Source: JAEZHK01 sp040768845
Lineage (GTDB): Bacteria; Bacillota; Clostridia; Christensenellales; Aristaeellaceae
Assembly: GCA_040768845.1 (NCBI GenBank)
Contig: JAXGME010000006.1
Coordinates: 186,001-250,000, forward strand
Length of the DNA: 64,000 bases
Direction of reading: 5' to 3'
A program made the translations under genes and the position numbers. Every line of letters starts with the position of its first letter. Position 1 is the first letter of the stretch. Of this stretch, positions 51,588 to 60,623 are shown in pieces. Under the pieces are notes generated by a model. The model had not been told where the DNA came from. It worked only from the letters and a program-made list of their open reading frames with translations, and did not search any database.

Positions 51588-52334
51588 TCAGCGGCTTTCG
51601 GCGCCCCCGCCCGGGCCCCGGGCCCGCCGAGCGATGTGTTGAAAGTACCGTTCCCGAATGCGCGCCAGCTCGTTTCTGCGAATGTACACGGTGTCCCCGT
51701 TTTTCATGACAAAATCGCCGTCCACATGGTCCACCTGGTCAAAGTTGACGATGTAGCCGCGGTGACAGCGGCAAAAGACGTCCTCCGGCAGCAGAATCGT
51801 CAGCTGATCGATGGGCAGGCGCGCGGTCAGCACCCCCTCCGGCGTGTGGACGCGGCACAGCTTGTTGTCCACCTCGACGTAGAGAATGTCCTTCAGCGGA
51901 ATGTCCCGCCGCTTCCGGTCCACCACCAGCGTGATCTGCCGCGCGGGGCACTGGCCGTCCCGCGCACACCGGGCCCACACCTCCGAAAGGTCCGCCTCCG
52001 AAACGGGCTTGATCAGGTAGTGCGCCGCGCACACCTGGTAGCTCTCCAGCGCGAAATCCCCGCTGAACGTGATAAACACGATCTGGCAGGCGGCGTCCGC
52101 CCGCCGGATCACCCGCGCGGCGTCGAGGCCGGTCATGCCGCCCAGGTACATGTCGAGAAACACCACATCGAACAGGCCCGGCCGGAACGCCGCCGTCAGC
52201 GCCTCGCCGGACTCGAACCGCTCGATGGAATGGGCGCGCAGGGCGGCCGTCAGGCTGCCGTCAATCAGGTCTGTCAGGCAGTTCATGTCCTCCGCCTGAT
52301 CCTCACAGACCGCAATCCTGATCGGTTGATCCAA
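51588..52334 (-). CDS. LytTR-family response regulator (AgrA-like)
   Basis: A 248-aa two-component response regulator. Receiver residues 1-120 contain IRIAVCEDQAED, the phospho-acceptor Asp in VVFLDMYLGGMTG and the Lys in HYLIKPVSE. The LytTR DNA-binding domain covers about 140-240 (KDILYVEVDNKLCRVHTPEG, FCRCHRGYIVNFDQV). I prefer the TTG at 52334, spaced 7 nt from GGAGG, over a GTG at 52340 that would overlap the ribosome site. It follows the GHKL sensor kinase gene and may also have its own extended -10 (TGTTATAAT) just upstream. The target genes are unknown. Confidence 0.92.
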   Translation of the reverse strand: MDQPIRIAVCEDQAEDMNCLTDLIDGSLTAALRAHSIERFESGEALTAAFRPGLFDVVFLDMYLGGMTGLDAARVIRRADAACQIVFITFSGDFALESYQVCAAHYLIKPVSEADLSEVWARCARDGQCPARQITLVVDRKRRDIPLKDILYVEVDNKLCRVHTPEGVLTARLPIDQLTILLPEDVFCRCHRGYIVNFDQVDHVDGDFVMKNGDTVYIRRNELARIRERYFQHIARRARGPGGGAESR

Positions 52335-52381
52335 CGCCACCCCTCCGTTCTCCTAAAGCCAATTATAACAGAATCGCACAT

Positions 52382-54262
52382 TTACGCGCTTGTGTCAACA
52401 GTTTTTTCAGCGCGCGCCTGGCGGTGCAGCCGCACCACCACCGCCGATTCGAACGTGACCCCCTTGGGGACAAACTCCGCGTACCCGCCGTACCGCTCCA
52501 CCACCGCGCGGATCGACGCGATGCCCACGCCCTCCGAATCGAAGCCGCGCTTCCGGGAAAAGAACACGCCGCCCTTTTCAACGCACTTTCCGTCAAAGCC
52601 GTTTTCCATGTTCATGACGAGATAGTCCCCCCGCACCTCCGCTCCAAAGCGGATCAGCCGCCTGCCGCGCTCCAGCCCTTCGCAAGCTTCGATGGCGTTC
52701 TCCAGCAGGTTTCCCGCCACGACGCAAAGATCCGTGGCGGGCACGGTGCCCGTGTCCTCCGGGATCGCCAGCGCCGTCTCCAGCCGCACGTCCCGCTGCC
52801 CGGCCTGCGCCTTATGGTGGCGGGCCACGGTGTCCACGGCGCGGTTTTCGCACAGCGGGGCCTCCGTTCCGGGCGGCAGCGCGCCGATCATCCCGGCCAG
52901 GTACCGCCTGACGCCCGCCAGGTTCCCGTCGTCGGCATAGCCGCTGAGCGCCATGAGCCGGTGCCGCAGATCGTGCCGCGCCTTTCGGTTCTCCTCAATC
53001 GCCTCCGCCAGGCGGTCGTACTGCTCCCGCTGCATCTGCAAAAGCCGACCGGATGCGGTCACCTCCATTTCAAGCCGGGCCTTCTCCTTTTCCGCGCGCA
53101 CCGCGTCCCGCGCGTAGCAGCCGCCGATCACCCCCAGCGACAGGATGAAGACCAGCATGCCCGTCTGAAAGAAGATGGACAGCGTATCGGTGAAGCGGAC
53201 GGAATAGTTGATCACTTCCAGCACCGCCGACACCGTCAGCACCAGGATGGGCACCACAAAGCGCCGCGCCACCCTGCTTTGATATTGGACCGCCTCCCGG
53301 ATGAGACAGGCGGTGAACACGATGACGGACAGTGGCTCGATGATGTGAAAGACGTACATGCTGCGGGACAGCCCCACAAGCCCCATGCGCTGCAGCGCAA
53401 AGGCCACCGCCGCCGCCAGGGCGAGCACCCGCGACGCTGCCGCGAGCGGCGCGCCGCCGCGCGGGCCCAGAATCGCCCGCCCGTACCGCATGAGCGGAAT
53501 CGCCAGCGTGAACAGGCTGCCAAAGGCCAGCACGTACAAAAGCGACGGATAGGGCAGCATCAGGGCCGTCAGATCGCACTCGGCAAAGACCCATATGCCC
53601 GTGGCGAGGGAGAAGATCCCCAGCCAGAAAAACGCGGCCGGGTTGGGCAGGCGGCACACCGGCCCCATCAGCGCCAGCATTGCGCCCATCAGCAAAAAGA
53701 GCAGCGCGAACACGAGCGACGGCACGTTGGCGTCAAAGACCTTCATCACCAGCGCGGACCGGTCGCCCACAAAGACCGCCGGCAGGGCCATCACATCGCG
53801 CTGCGTCGGGGATATGTATTCAAAGCGCAGCTGCCGCACGCCGTCCACCGCCATGAGCGGCACGATGGCCAGAACCGTCGGGGGGTCCAGCAGAAAATCC
53901 GGGTAACTCCCCGCCTGGCCGCAGGCGTAAATCAGCTGCCCGTTCTCGTAGAGCCGAAGCTGCGTATACACGGTCTTGATCAGAAGGCAGTCCGCGTCGT
54001 CCGCGTCAATTTCGGCGGTGAGCGTCACGGCCGATCGCGGCGGCAATTCCGCCAGGTTCCCGGGCAGCGGAAGCGCGCCGCTTCGCCCGTCCTGGATCTC
54101 GTAGGCCGCGCCGGTCAGCGCGCGAACCGCCTGCGCCCCCGGGAAGGCGAAGTGCCTGTCCGGCAGCGCGCCCCGGATCAGCGACGCGATGAGGATGATC
54201 ATTCCCGCGCCGAAGACGACGGAAAGGAGCAGTTTGAGCCTTGGGTGCAATGCTCTGTCCAC
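52382..54262 (-). CDS. GHKL sensor histidine kinase with 7TM-type input domain
   Basis: A 626-aa AgrC/7TMR-DISM-like sensor kinase. An N-terminal helix (about 10-30) is followed by an outside beta-rich domain (about 35-175), then seven helices (about 180-395), a coiled coil (AEKEKARLEMEVTASGRLLQMQ) and the GHKL kinase core. The phospho-accepting region is ENRKARHDLRHRLMALSGY, with ATP motifs VVAGNLLENAIEACEG and SEGVGIASIRAVVERYGG. Translation starts at a GTG with GGAGG 7 nt upstream. The partner regulator follows 47 bp downstream. The signal could be a carbohydrate or peptide; unknown. Confidence 0.9.
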   Translation of the reverse strand: MDRALHPRLKLLLSVVFGAGMIILIASLIRGALPDRHFAFPGAQAVRALTGAAYEIQDGRSGALPLPGNLAELPPRSAVTLTAEIDADDADCLLIKTVYTQLRLYENGQLIYACGQAGSYPDFLLDPPTVLAIVPLMAVDGVRQLRFEYISPTQRDVMALPAVFVGDRSALVMKVFDANVPSLVFALLFLLMGAMLALMGPVCRLPNPAAFFWLGIFSLATGIWVFAECDLTALMLPYPSLLYVLAFGSLFTLAIPLMRYGRAILGPRGGAPLAAASRVLALAAAVAFALQRMGLVGLSRSMYVFHIIEPLSVIVFTACLIREAVQYQSRVARRFVVPILVLTVSAVLEVINYSVRFTDTLSIFFQTGMLVFILSLGVIGGCYARDAVRAEKEKARLEMEVTASGRLLQMQREQYDRLAEAIEENRKARHDLRHRLMALSGYADDGNLAGVRRYLAGMIGALPPGTEAPLCENRAVDTVARHHKAQAGQRDVRLETALAIPEDTGTVPATDLCVVAGNLLENAIEACEGLERGRRLIRFGAEVRGDYLVMNMENGFDGKCVEKGGVFFSRKRGFDSEGVGIASIRAVVERYGGYAEFVPKGVTFESAVVVRLHRQARAEKTVDTSA

Positions 54263-54337
54263 GGGCGATCCTCCTGCGACGCGATCCCGGGGCAGGCTTC
54301 AGGCCCCCGCGCGGCGTTTCGCGGTCAATCCTCCGTC

Positions 54338-54366
54338 ATTATACATGCTTTTGGACGCCGGCGCAA
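54338..54366 (-). promoter_or_regulatory. Promoter of the GHKL kinase-LytTR operon
   Basis: Minus strand TTGCGC (54361-54366), 17-bp spacer, TATAAT (54338-54343), about 75 bp upstream of the GTG. Confidence 0.65.
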
Positions 54367-54434
54367 ACGCTCCCCGCGGCGCTTCGGGGTGGGCTGCGGG
54401 GCAAAATCCGGTGGCGCGCCCGGGCGGTTTATGG

Positions 54435-54440
54435 TACACT
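54435..54440 (+). promoter_or_regulatory. Possible extended -10 promoter of cbiK
   Basis: ATGGTACACT gives an extended -10 (TGG-TACACT) about 80 bp upstream of cbiK. No convincing -35 hexamer is present. Confidence 0.4.
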
Positions 54441-54521
54441 GAAGGGGCCGCTCCCCGGGGCGGCACGCCGGCGCGCGGGGGTCCGCGGCGCCGGATCCTT
54501 CCGCTGAAAGGGGCAAAACCC

Positions 54522-55331
54522 ATGACGGATACGAAGGCGGGCCGGCCCGCCATTTTGGTCGTCAGCTTCGGCACCACCTACCCGGACCGCCTTGAGGCGG
54601 GCATCGGCGCCATTGAGGCCGCGGTCCGGGACGCCTTCCCGGACCGCGACGTGCGCCGCGCCTTCACCAGCCAGATGGTGCTGGAAAAGCTCCGCCGACG
54701 CGACGGCACCCTCCTTGACAACGTGCCGCAGGCGATGGAACGGCTTCTGGCCGACGGCGTCAGCGATCTCACGGTGCAGCCCACCCACGTGATGAACGGT
54801 CGGGAGTACGACAAGATGATGGCCGCCCTGGCGCCCTACCGGGCGCGGTTTAACGCCTTTCGGGTGGGCGCGCCGCTGCTCAGCCGAGCGGCGGACCTGA
54901 AGCAGCTGGTTTCGGAGCTTTCGCCGGAGCTGCCTCCCCCGGAGCCGGGCGCGGCCGTCGTCATGATGGGCCATGGCAGCGACCACTTTGCCGACGCCGC
55001 CTACGCCGCGCTGGACTATGTGTTCAAGGACATGGGCCGGGCGGACGTATTCATCGGCACCGTCGAGGGCTATCCGGACCTTGACACCGCGCTCCGGCAC
55101 GTGACGGACTTCGGCGCGAACCGGGTGACGCTGATGCCGCTGATGATCGTCGCCGGGGACCACGCCGAAAACGACATGGCCGGCGACGGGCAGGACAGCT
55201 GGAAGGCGGCCTTCGAGCGGGCGGGCTGCGCGGTGGAGTGCGTGCTCCGGGGGCTGGGCGAGTACCGCGGCGTGCGCGATCACTTCGTCCGCCACATCCG
55301 GGACGCGCTTTCCGGCGCGGGACGGGCATGA
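54522..55331 (+). CDS. cbiK: Sirohydrochlorin cobaltochelatase (CbiK)
   Basis: A 269-aa class II chelatase that inserts cobalt into sirohydrochlorin, an early step of anaerobic cobalamin synthesis. The opening ILVVSFGTTYPDRLEAGIGA and the block VQPTHVMNGREYDKM are characteristic of CbiK. GHGSDHFADAAYAALDYVF and MPLMIVAGDHAENDMAG carry the metal-binding His residues. The ATG at 54522 is preceded by GAAAGGGG. The next gene, cbiL, starts 38 bp after the stop, or overlaps by ATGA if its upstream start is used. There is no signal peptide, so it acts in the cytosol. Confidence 0.95.
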   Translation: MTDTKAGRPAILVVSFGTTYPDRLEAGIGAIEAAVRDAFPDRDVRRAFTSQMVLEKLRRRDGTLLDNVPQAMERLLADGVSDLTVQPTHVMNGREYDKMMAALAPYRARFNAFRVGAPLLSRAADLKQLVSELSPELPPPEPGAAVVMMGHGSDHFADAAYAALDYVFKDMGRADVFIGTVEGYPDLDTALRHVTDFGANRVTLMPLMIVAGDHAENDMAGDGQDSWKAAFERAGCAVECVLRGLGEYRGVRDHFVRHIRDALSGAGRA

Positions 55332-55369
55332 TTCGGGCGGCCAAAATGGCCGCCGACGGAGGGAAAGGC

Positions 55370-56029
55370 ATGTTGTCGTTTGTCGGCGTCGGCCCCGGCG
55401 ATCCGGAACTGGTGACCCTGAAGGCCGTGCGCGCGCTGGAGGCGGCCGATCTGATCGCGCTGCCAGATTCCGGCGCGGGCGAGGGCGCGGCGGAAAAAAT
55501 CGCGGAGGCGTGGATTCGCGGCAAGGAGAAGCTGCGCCTGCCCATGCCCATGTGCGGGGAGCGGGGCGACTGGCGCGCCGCCCACCGGCAGGCCGCCGAG
55601 GCGCTGATGGCGCGCCTTCGCGAGGGGGCGCGCATCGCCTACCCGGTGCTGGGCGATCCGCTGCTCTACGCCACCAGCGGCTACCTGCTGGCGCTGATCC
55701 GGCCCCGGTACGAATGCGAGGTCATCCCCGGCGTGCCGGCGCTGTGCGCGATGGCGGCGCGCCTTCAAGTGCCGCTGGCGGAGAGCCGGGAGGCGCTGAC
55801 GGTGCTGCCCGGTTACGAGCCGGGCGCGCCGCTGCCGGAGGGCAACGTGGTGGTCATGAAGGCCGGGCGCGCCCTGGGGCCGCTGCGGGACGAATTGGCC
55901 CGGCATGGCCGCCCGGGCTGGGTGGTCCAGAACCTGGGCATGGCCGAGGAGCGGATCGCGCCCGCGGACGCCTTTGAACCCGAAGGAAAGCAGAGCTACT
56001 TTACCACCGTGCTCGTGAAGGCGCGGTAG
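55370..56029 (+). CDS. cbiL: Cobalt-factor II C20-methyltransferase (CbiL)
   Basis: A 219-aa SAM-dependent corrin-ring methyltransferase. The N-terminus LSFVGVGPGDPELVTLKAVRAL is the tetrapyrrole methylase signature. GARIAYPVLGDPLLYATSGYL and IPGVPALCAMAARLQVPLAE form the SAM-binding and substrate sites typical of CbiL/CobI. The ATG at 55370 with GGAGGG 6 nt upstream is preferred over one at 55328. It acts directly after CbiK. Its last 34 bp overlap the 3' end of the convergent hemL. The rest of the cobalamin ring pathway is not in the window. Confidence 0.93.
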   Translation: MLSFVGVGPGDPELVTLKAVRALEAADLIALPDSGAGEGAAEKIAEAWIRGKEKLRLPMPMCGERGDWRAAHRQAAEALMARLREGARIAYPVLGDPLLYATSGYLLALIRPRYECEVIPGVPALCAMAARLQVPLAESREALTVLPGYEPGAPLPEGNVVVMKAGRALGPLRDELARHGRPGWVVQNLGMAEERIAPADAFEPEGKQSYFTTVLVKAR

Positions 56030-57282
56030 GCGGCCTCGACGGTTTCGTCGATCATGGCCTCGGTGTGGGCGGCGCTTACGAACATGGCCTCGAACTGGGC
56101 GGGGGCCAAATAGACGCCCGCGTCCAGCATCGCGCGGAAGTAGCGGGCGTAGGCCCCCGTGTCGGAGGCCTTCGCCGCCCGGAAGCCCGTCACCGGGCCC
56201 GGGGTCATGAAGGCGCACACCAGCGACCCGACCCGCGTGACGGCCGCCGGGCGCCCCGCCGCCGCCGCGACCCGGTTCAGCCCCGCGGCCAGGCGCGCGC
56301 CCAGCGCGTCGATGCGCGCGTAGAGCCCGGGGTCGGCCTCCAGCGCCCTCAATTGCGCCAGCCCCGCCGCCATGGCCACGGGGTTTCCGGACAGCGTGCC
56401 CGCCTGGTACACGCGCCCCAGCGGCGCGACATGCTCCATGATCCCGCGCCGCCCGGCGTAAGCGCCCACCGGCATGCCGCCGCCGATGATCTTGCCATAG
56501 GTCACCAGGTCCGCCCTGACGCCGTAAGCCTGCTGCGCGCCGCCTGGCGCCAGCCGGAAGCCGGTGATCACCTCGTCAAAGATCAATAGCGCACGATGCC
56601 GGTCGCACAGCGCGCGAAGCCCGGCGAGAAACCCCGCCGCCGGCGGCACCACGCCCATGTTGGCGGCCACCGGCTCCACGATGACGGCGGCGACGCCATC
56701 CCGGTGCGCCGCAAAGAGCCGCCCTACGCCGTCAAGGTCGTTGTACTGGGCGGTCAGCGTATCTTGTGCCGCGCCCTCGGGCACGCCCGCGCTGTCGGGG
56801 GCGCCGCCTGTCAGCGCGCCGGAGCCGGCCCGGACCAGCATGGCGTCGCAGTGCCCGTGGTAGCAGCCCTCAAATTTGATGACCTTGTCCCTTCCCGTAA
56901 AGCCCCGGGCGAGGCGCAGCGCGCTCATCACGGCCTCGGTGCCCGAGGACACCATGCGCACCATCTCCACCCCCGTCATGCGGCAGATCTGCTCGGCCAG
57001 GTTCACCTCGTCCTCGCAGGGCGCGCCGAAGCTCAGTCCCCTGGGGATCGCGGCGGCCACCGCCTCGCGGACGGCCGGGTGGTTGTGCCCCAGGATCATC
57101 GGCCCCCAGGAGCCCACGTAGTCGATATAGGCGCGCCCGTCGGCGTCGCGGAGCACCGCGCCGTCGGCGGAGGCGATGAAGCGGGGCGACCCGCCCACCG
57201 CGCGGAAGGCGCGGACGGGGCTGTTGACCCCGCCGGGCAGCACGCGCTCCGCGCGCTCAAAGAGCGTTTCCGACCGGTTCAT
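55996..57282 (-). CDS. hemL: Glutamate-1-semialdehyde 2,1-aminomutase
   Basis: A 428-aa PLP enzyme that converts glutamate-1-semialdehyde to 5-aminolevulinate, the last step of the C5 pathway. Motifs: LPGGVNSPVRAFRAVGG, YVGSWGPMILGHNHP, SSGTEAVMSALRLARGFTGR, KFEGCYHGHCDAMLV, and the PLP lysine in DLVTYGKIIGGGMPVGA. AAAGGGGG precedes the ATG, which overlaps the hemB stop as ATGA. It is the last gene of the riboswitch-controlled haem operon. The 3' end overlaps convergent cbiL by 34 bp. Confidence 0.96.
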   Translation of the reverse strand: MNRSETLFERAERVLPGGVNSPVRAFRAVGGSPRFIASADGAVLRDADGRAYIDYVGSWGPMILGHNHPAVREAVAAAIPRGLSFGAPCEDEVNLAEQICRMTGVEMVRMVSSGTEAVMSALRLARGFTGRDKVIKFEGCYHGHCDAMLVRAGSGALTGGAPDSAGVPEGAAQDTLTAQYNDLDGVGRLFAAHRDGVAAVIVEPVAANMGVVPPAAGFLAGLRALCDRHRALLIFDEVITGFRLAPGGAQQAYGVRADLVTYGKIIGGGMPVGAYAGRRGIMEHVAPLGRVYQAGTLSGNPVAMAAGLAQLRALEADPGLYARIDALGARLAAGLNRVAAAAGRPAAVTRVGSLVCAFMTPGPVTGFRAAKASDTGAYARYFRAMLDAGVYLAPAQFEAMFVSAAHTEAMIDETVEAAYRAFTSTVVK

Positions 57283-58262
57283 CCGATATCCCCCTTTCGG
57301 ATCGCGCGGGCGATCTCCGGCGCAAAGTAGCTGATGAGCATCCCGGCGCCGGCGCGGTAGACCGCCACCGCGCTTTCGCACATCACGCGGTATTCGTCGA
57401 TCAGCCCCATCGAGGCCGCCGCCTTGACCATCGCGTACTCGCCGCTGACGCTGTAGGCCGCGACGGGCAGGTTGGTGCGCTCCGCTACCCGGGCCACCAC
57501 GTCCAGGTACGCCAGCGCGGGTTTGACAATCAGCATGTCGGCGCCCTCGGCCTCGTCCAGCGCGGCCTCCTTTCGCGCCTCGCGGACGTTGTGCGGGTCC
57601 ATCTGATAGCCGCGCCGGTCGCCGAAGGCGGGCGCGGAGCCCGCCGCCTCGCGGAAGGGCCCGTAGAAGGCCGAGGCGTACTTGACGGCGTAGCTCATCA
57701 CCGGCGTATCCGGATACCCCGCGCCGTCCAGCGCGGCGCGGATCGCCGCCACGCGCCCGTCCATCATGTCCGACGGCGCCACGACGTCCGCCCCCGCCCG
57801 CGCGTGGGAGAGCGCCGCCCGCGCGAGAAGCGGCAGCGTGGCGTCGTTGTCCACCGCGCCGCCCCGGATCACGCCGCAATGGCCGTGGTCGGTGTACTCG
57901 CAAAGGCAGACGTCCGCGATCAGCCGCGCCCCGGGGCAGCGCGCCTTCACCGCGCGAAGCGCCCGCTGCACCACGCCGTCCTCCGCCCAGGCGCCGCTGC
58001 CCTCGGCGTCCTTCCGGTCCGGTATGCCAAAGAGCAGAAAGAGCCCGACGCCCGCCTCCATCGCCGATTCGACGCCCTCGGCCACGGTGTCGGGGCTGAA
58101 GCGAACCTGCCCCGGCAGGCTCTCGATCGCCTCTCGCACGCCCCGGCCCTCCCGCACAAACAGCGGGTAGATCAGGCTATGGGCCGAGAGGCGGGTTTCG
58201 CGCACCAGGCGGCGCATCGCGTCGTCCCGCCGCAGCCGCCTGGGCCGGATGATCATGTCCAT
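57279..58262 (-). CDS. hemB: Delta-aminolevulinic acid dehydratase (porphobilinogen synthase)
   Basis: A 327-aa cytosolic enzyme that joins two 5-aminolevulinate molecules into porphobilinogen. RPRRLRRDDAMRRLVRET and the metal-binding Cys block DVCLCEYTDHGHCG indicate a zinc-type enzyme. The catalytic lysines are in PVMSYAVKYASAFYGPFREA and MLIVKPALAYLD. The start at 58262 has GGAGGG 6 nt upstream and overlaps the end of cobA/hemD by about 10 bp. Family length is normal. Confidence 0.96.
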   Translation of the reverse strand: MDMIIRPRRLRRDDAMRRLVRETRLSAHSLIYPLFVREGRGVREAIESLPGQVRFSPDTVAEGVESAMEAGVGLFLLFGIPDRKDAEGSGAWAEDGVVQRALRAVKARCPGARLIADVCLCEYTDHGHCGVIRGGAVDNDATLPLLARAALSHARAGADVVAPSDMMDGRVAAIRAALDGAGYPDTPVMSYAVKYASAFYGPFREAAGSAPAFGDRRGYQMDPHNVREARKEAALDEAEGADMLIVKPALAYLDVVARVAERTNLPVAAYSVSGEYAMVKAAASMGLIDEYRVMCESAVAVYRAGAGMLISYFAPEIARAIRKGDIG

Positions 58263-59743
58263 GTCCTTCCCTCCGATTCCATCAGCTTTGCCATGCCCTC
58301 GATATTGCACACCGGGCTGACCAGCGCGTCCATGCCGTGGGCCCGGGCCCGCGCCGCGGTGGTTTCGCCGATGCATACCGCCCGAAGCCCCGAAAGATCC
58401 GCGCCCGCCATGCGCCGGGCAAAGGCGTCCACGGAGGCGCCGCTTGTGAAGGCCGCCGCCTGATAGCGCCCCGCTTTCAGCGCCTCGCGCACGCGCTCCA
58501 CGTCCGCCTCCGCGTCCAGCGCCTCGTAGGCGGCCCACTCGTCCAAGTCTGCGCCCCGCCGCCGCATCGCCTCGGAAAGCTCCGGCGCGCCCTCCCTCGC
58601 CCGGGCGACCAGCGCGCGCTCGCCGGGCCGCATGCGCAGAGCCAATCCCTCGCCCAGGTGCGCGCCGTCATACACCGCCGGCACGTAGTCCACCAGGACG
58701 CCGCGGGCCTCGACGGCCCGGGCGGTCTCCGGCCCCACGGCGGCAAACCGGACGCCCGCGAGGGCGCGCACATCCACCCGCTGGGTCCGCATCGCGTCAA
58801 AGAGCGCCTCCGCGCCCCGGGCGCTGGTCAGCGCGATCCACTGGTAGGCGCAAAGCCGCCCGGCGTCCATGGGCAGCGGCCGCGTTCCGATCAGCGCGCA
58901 TTCGTCCACCGCCGCGCCCGCTGCCCGCAGCCGCGCCGCGAGGCGGCCTCCGGCCCCCGCGCTGGCCACCACGAAGCGCCTGCCCCACAGCGGCAAATGG
59001 CGCGTGAAGTCAAACCGGTCGCCGAGGGCGCACACGCGCCCCACCACCAGCGCGGCGGGGGCCTCCATCCCCTCCGCCCGCGCCCGGGCCGCGATGTCCC
59101 CGAGCGGGGCCGTCAGCGCCCGCTGCTCCGGGCAGGTGCCCCGATGGATCAGCGCGGCGGGGGTTTCCCCCGGCATGCCCGCCGCCATCAGGCCCGCCGA
59201 AATTTCCTGAAGCGCCGACACGCCCATCAAAAAGACCAGCGTGCCGCCCAGGCGCGAAAGCGCGCCGTAATCGATGTCCGGCGCGCGGCCCGCCCGGGCG
59301 TGCCCGGTCAGGATGTGCAGCGAGGACGCATAGTCCCGGTGGGTCACCGGAATGCCCGCGTAGGCGGGCGCCGCGAGGGCCGAGGTGACCCCCGGCACGA
59401 CGCGGAAGGGAATGCCCCGGGCGGCGAGCGCCTCCAATTCCTCCGCGCCCCGGCCAAAGAGGTACGGGTCCCCGCCCTTGAGCCGCACCACCCGCTTGCC
59501 GGCGAGGGCGTATTCCAGGATCAGCCCGTTGATCCCGGACTGGGGCATGGTGTGCCGGCCGCTGCGCTTGCCCACCGGGACGCGCGCCGCGCCCGGCGGG
59601 ATCATCGCCAGCACCTCATCGCCCACCAGGTGGTCGTAGAGCACCACGTCGGCTTCCTGGAGCGCCGCCCGGCCACCCAGGGTCATCAGCGCGGGATCGC
59701 CGGGGCCCGCGCCCACCAGCGTCACAAAGCCCCCGTCAGCCAA
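58253..59743 (-). CDS. cobA-hemD: Uroporphyrinogen-III methyltransferase / uroporphyrinogen-III synthase fusion
   Basis: A 496-aa bifunctional protein. Residues 1 to about 245 are SUMT (CobA), which methylates uroporphyrinogen III to precorrin-2: VTLVGAGPGDPALMTLGGRA, VRLKGGDPYLFGRGAEELEA, PGVTSALAAPAYAGIPVTHR. Residues about 250-496 are HemD, which closes the ring: RFVVASAGAGGRLAARLR, ALTSARGAEALFDAMR, AAFTSGASVDAFARRM, CIGETTAARAR. The fusion is known in clostridia and directs flux to sirohaem and cobalamin. Translation appears to start at TTG 59743, overlapping hemC by 8 nt, with GGGGGGCGG upstream. Confidence 0.94.
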   Translation of the reverse strand: MADGGFVTLVGAGPGDPALMTLGGRAALQEADVVLYDHLVGDEVLAMIPPGAARVPVGKRSGRHTMPQSGINGLILEYALAGKRVVRLKGGDPYLFGRGAEELEALAARGIPFRVVPGVTSALAAPAYAGIPVTHRDYASSLHILTGHARAGRAPDIDYGALSRLGGTLVFLMGVSALQEISAGLMAAGMPGETPAALIHRGTCPEQRALTAPLGDIAARARAEGMEAPAALVVGRVCALGDRFDFTRHLPLWGRRFVVASAGAGGRLAARLRAAGAAVDECALIGTRPLPMDAGRLCAYQWIALTSARGAEALFDAMRTQRVDVRALAGVRFAAVGPETARAVEARGVLVDYVPAVYDGAHLGEGLALRMRPGERALVARAREGAPELSEAMRRRGADLDEWAAYEALDAEADVERVREALKAGRYQAAAFTSGASVDAFARRMAGADLSGLRAVCIGETTAARARAHGMDALVSPVCNIEGMAKLMESEGRTWT

Positions 59744-60623
59744 CCGCGCCGCCCCCCTTCAGCGCCCGCGCCAGGCATAGCCCCAGCGCCTCGGCCTCCC
59801 CGGGCGCGCCCTGGACCTCGCCCCGCGCCGGCGGGCCCTCCGGCGGCACGTAGAACCCCGCGAGCACCAGGCGCCCGCCCTCAAATCGCGCATAGGCGGC
59901 GTTGGGCGAGGAGCAGCCGCCGCCCGTCGCCCGGAGAAAAGCGCGCTCGGCCCGCGCGGCGCGCCAGGTGTCCTCATCGTGCACCGCGTCGAGAAAGGCC
60001 AGATCGTCGCCCGCGCGGCCCTGTACCGCCAATATGCCCTGACAGGCCGCGGGCAGCATCTCCTCCGTCGAAAACGCGCGGCTCACCCGCGCCCACAGCT
60101 CCAGCCGCAAAATGCCCGCCGCCGCCAGCACCAGCGCGCCGTATTCGCCCGAATCCAGCTTGCTGAGCCGGGTCAGGATGTTGCCGCGCACCGGCCGGAC
60201 GGACCAGTCCGGAAAGAGCGCCTGAAGCTGCGCGCGCCGGCGGAGGCTGGAACAGCCCACATCCCCCCGCACATCGCCGCCTTCCCGCGCGCCGGCCGGC
60301 AGGATCAGTACGTCCCTGGGGTCCGCCCGGGGGGAGACCGCCGCCAGGGGCAGATCCGGGTCGTCCTCCAGCGGAAGATCCTTCAAGGAGTGCACGCAAA
60401 TGTCCACCCGCCCGGCCCGCAGCGCGGCGTCCAGTTCCCGGGTAAAAAGGCCCTTTCCGACCATGCCGTCCAGCGGCGCCTCCGGCATGCGGTCGCCGCT
60501 GGTCTTCATGGTGATAAGCTCCAGCGACAGGTCCGGATACCGGGCCGAGATCATGTCCATCACAATGCGGGACTGGCGGACGGCCAGCGCGCTGTCACGG
60601 CTGCCAATCCGAATTTTGCGCAT
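59736..60623 (-). CDS. hemC: Porphobilinogen deaminase (hydroxymethylbilane synthase)
   Basis: A 295-aa enzyme that polymerises four porphobilinogens into hydroxymethylbilane. MRKIRIGSRDSALAVRQSRI, KTSGDR, GKGLFTRELDAALRAGRVDI and VHSLKDLPLE are typical; VRGNILTRLSKLDSGEYGAL covers the substrate-binding arginine. The dipyrromethane cofactor Cys is in RATGGGCSSPNAAYARF, where most members read GGCQVP. The ATG lies inside the end of hemA (29-bp overlap), with GGGGAGG 9 nt upstream. Slightly short because the C-terminal domain is compact. Confidence 0.95.
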   Translation of the reverse strand: MRKIRIGSRDSALAVRQSRIVMDMISARYPDLSLELITMKTSGDRMPEAPLDGMVGKGLFTRELDAALRAGRVDICVHSLKDLPLEDDPDLPLAAVSPRADPRDVLILPAGAREGGDVRGDVGCSSLRRRAQLQALFPDWSVRPVRGNILTRLSKLDSGEYGALVLAAAGILRLELWARVSRAFSTEEMLPAACQGILAVQGRAGDDLAFLDAVHDEDTWRAARAERAFLRATGGGCSSPNAAYARFEGGRLVLAGFYVPPEGPPARGEVQGAPGEAEALGLCLARALKGGGAVG

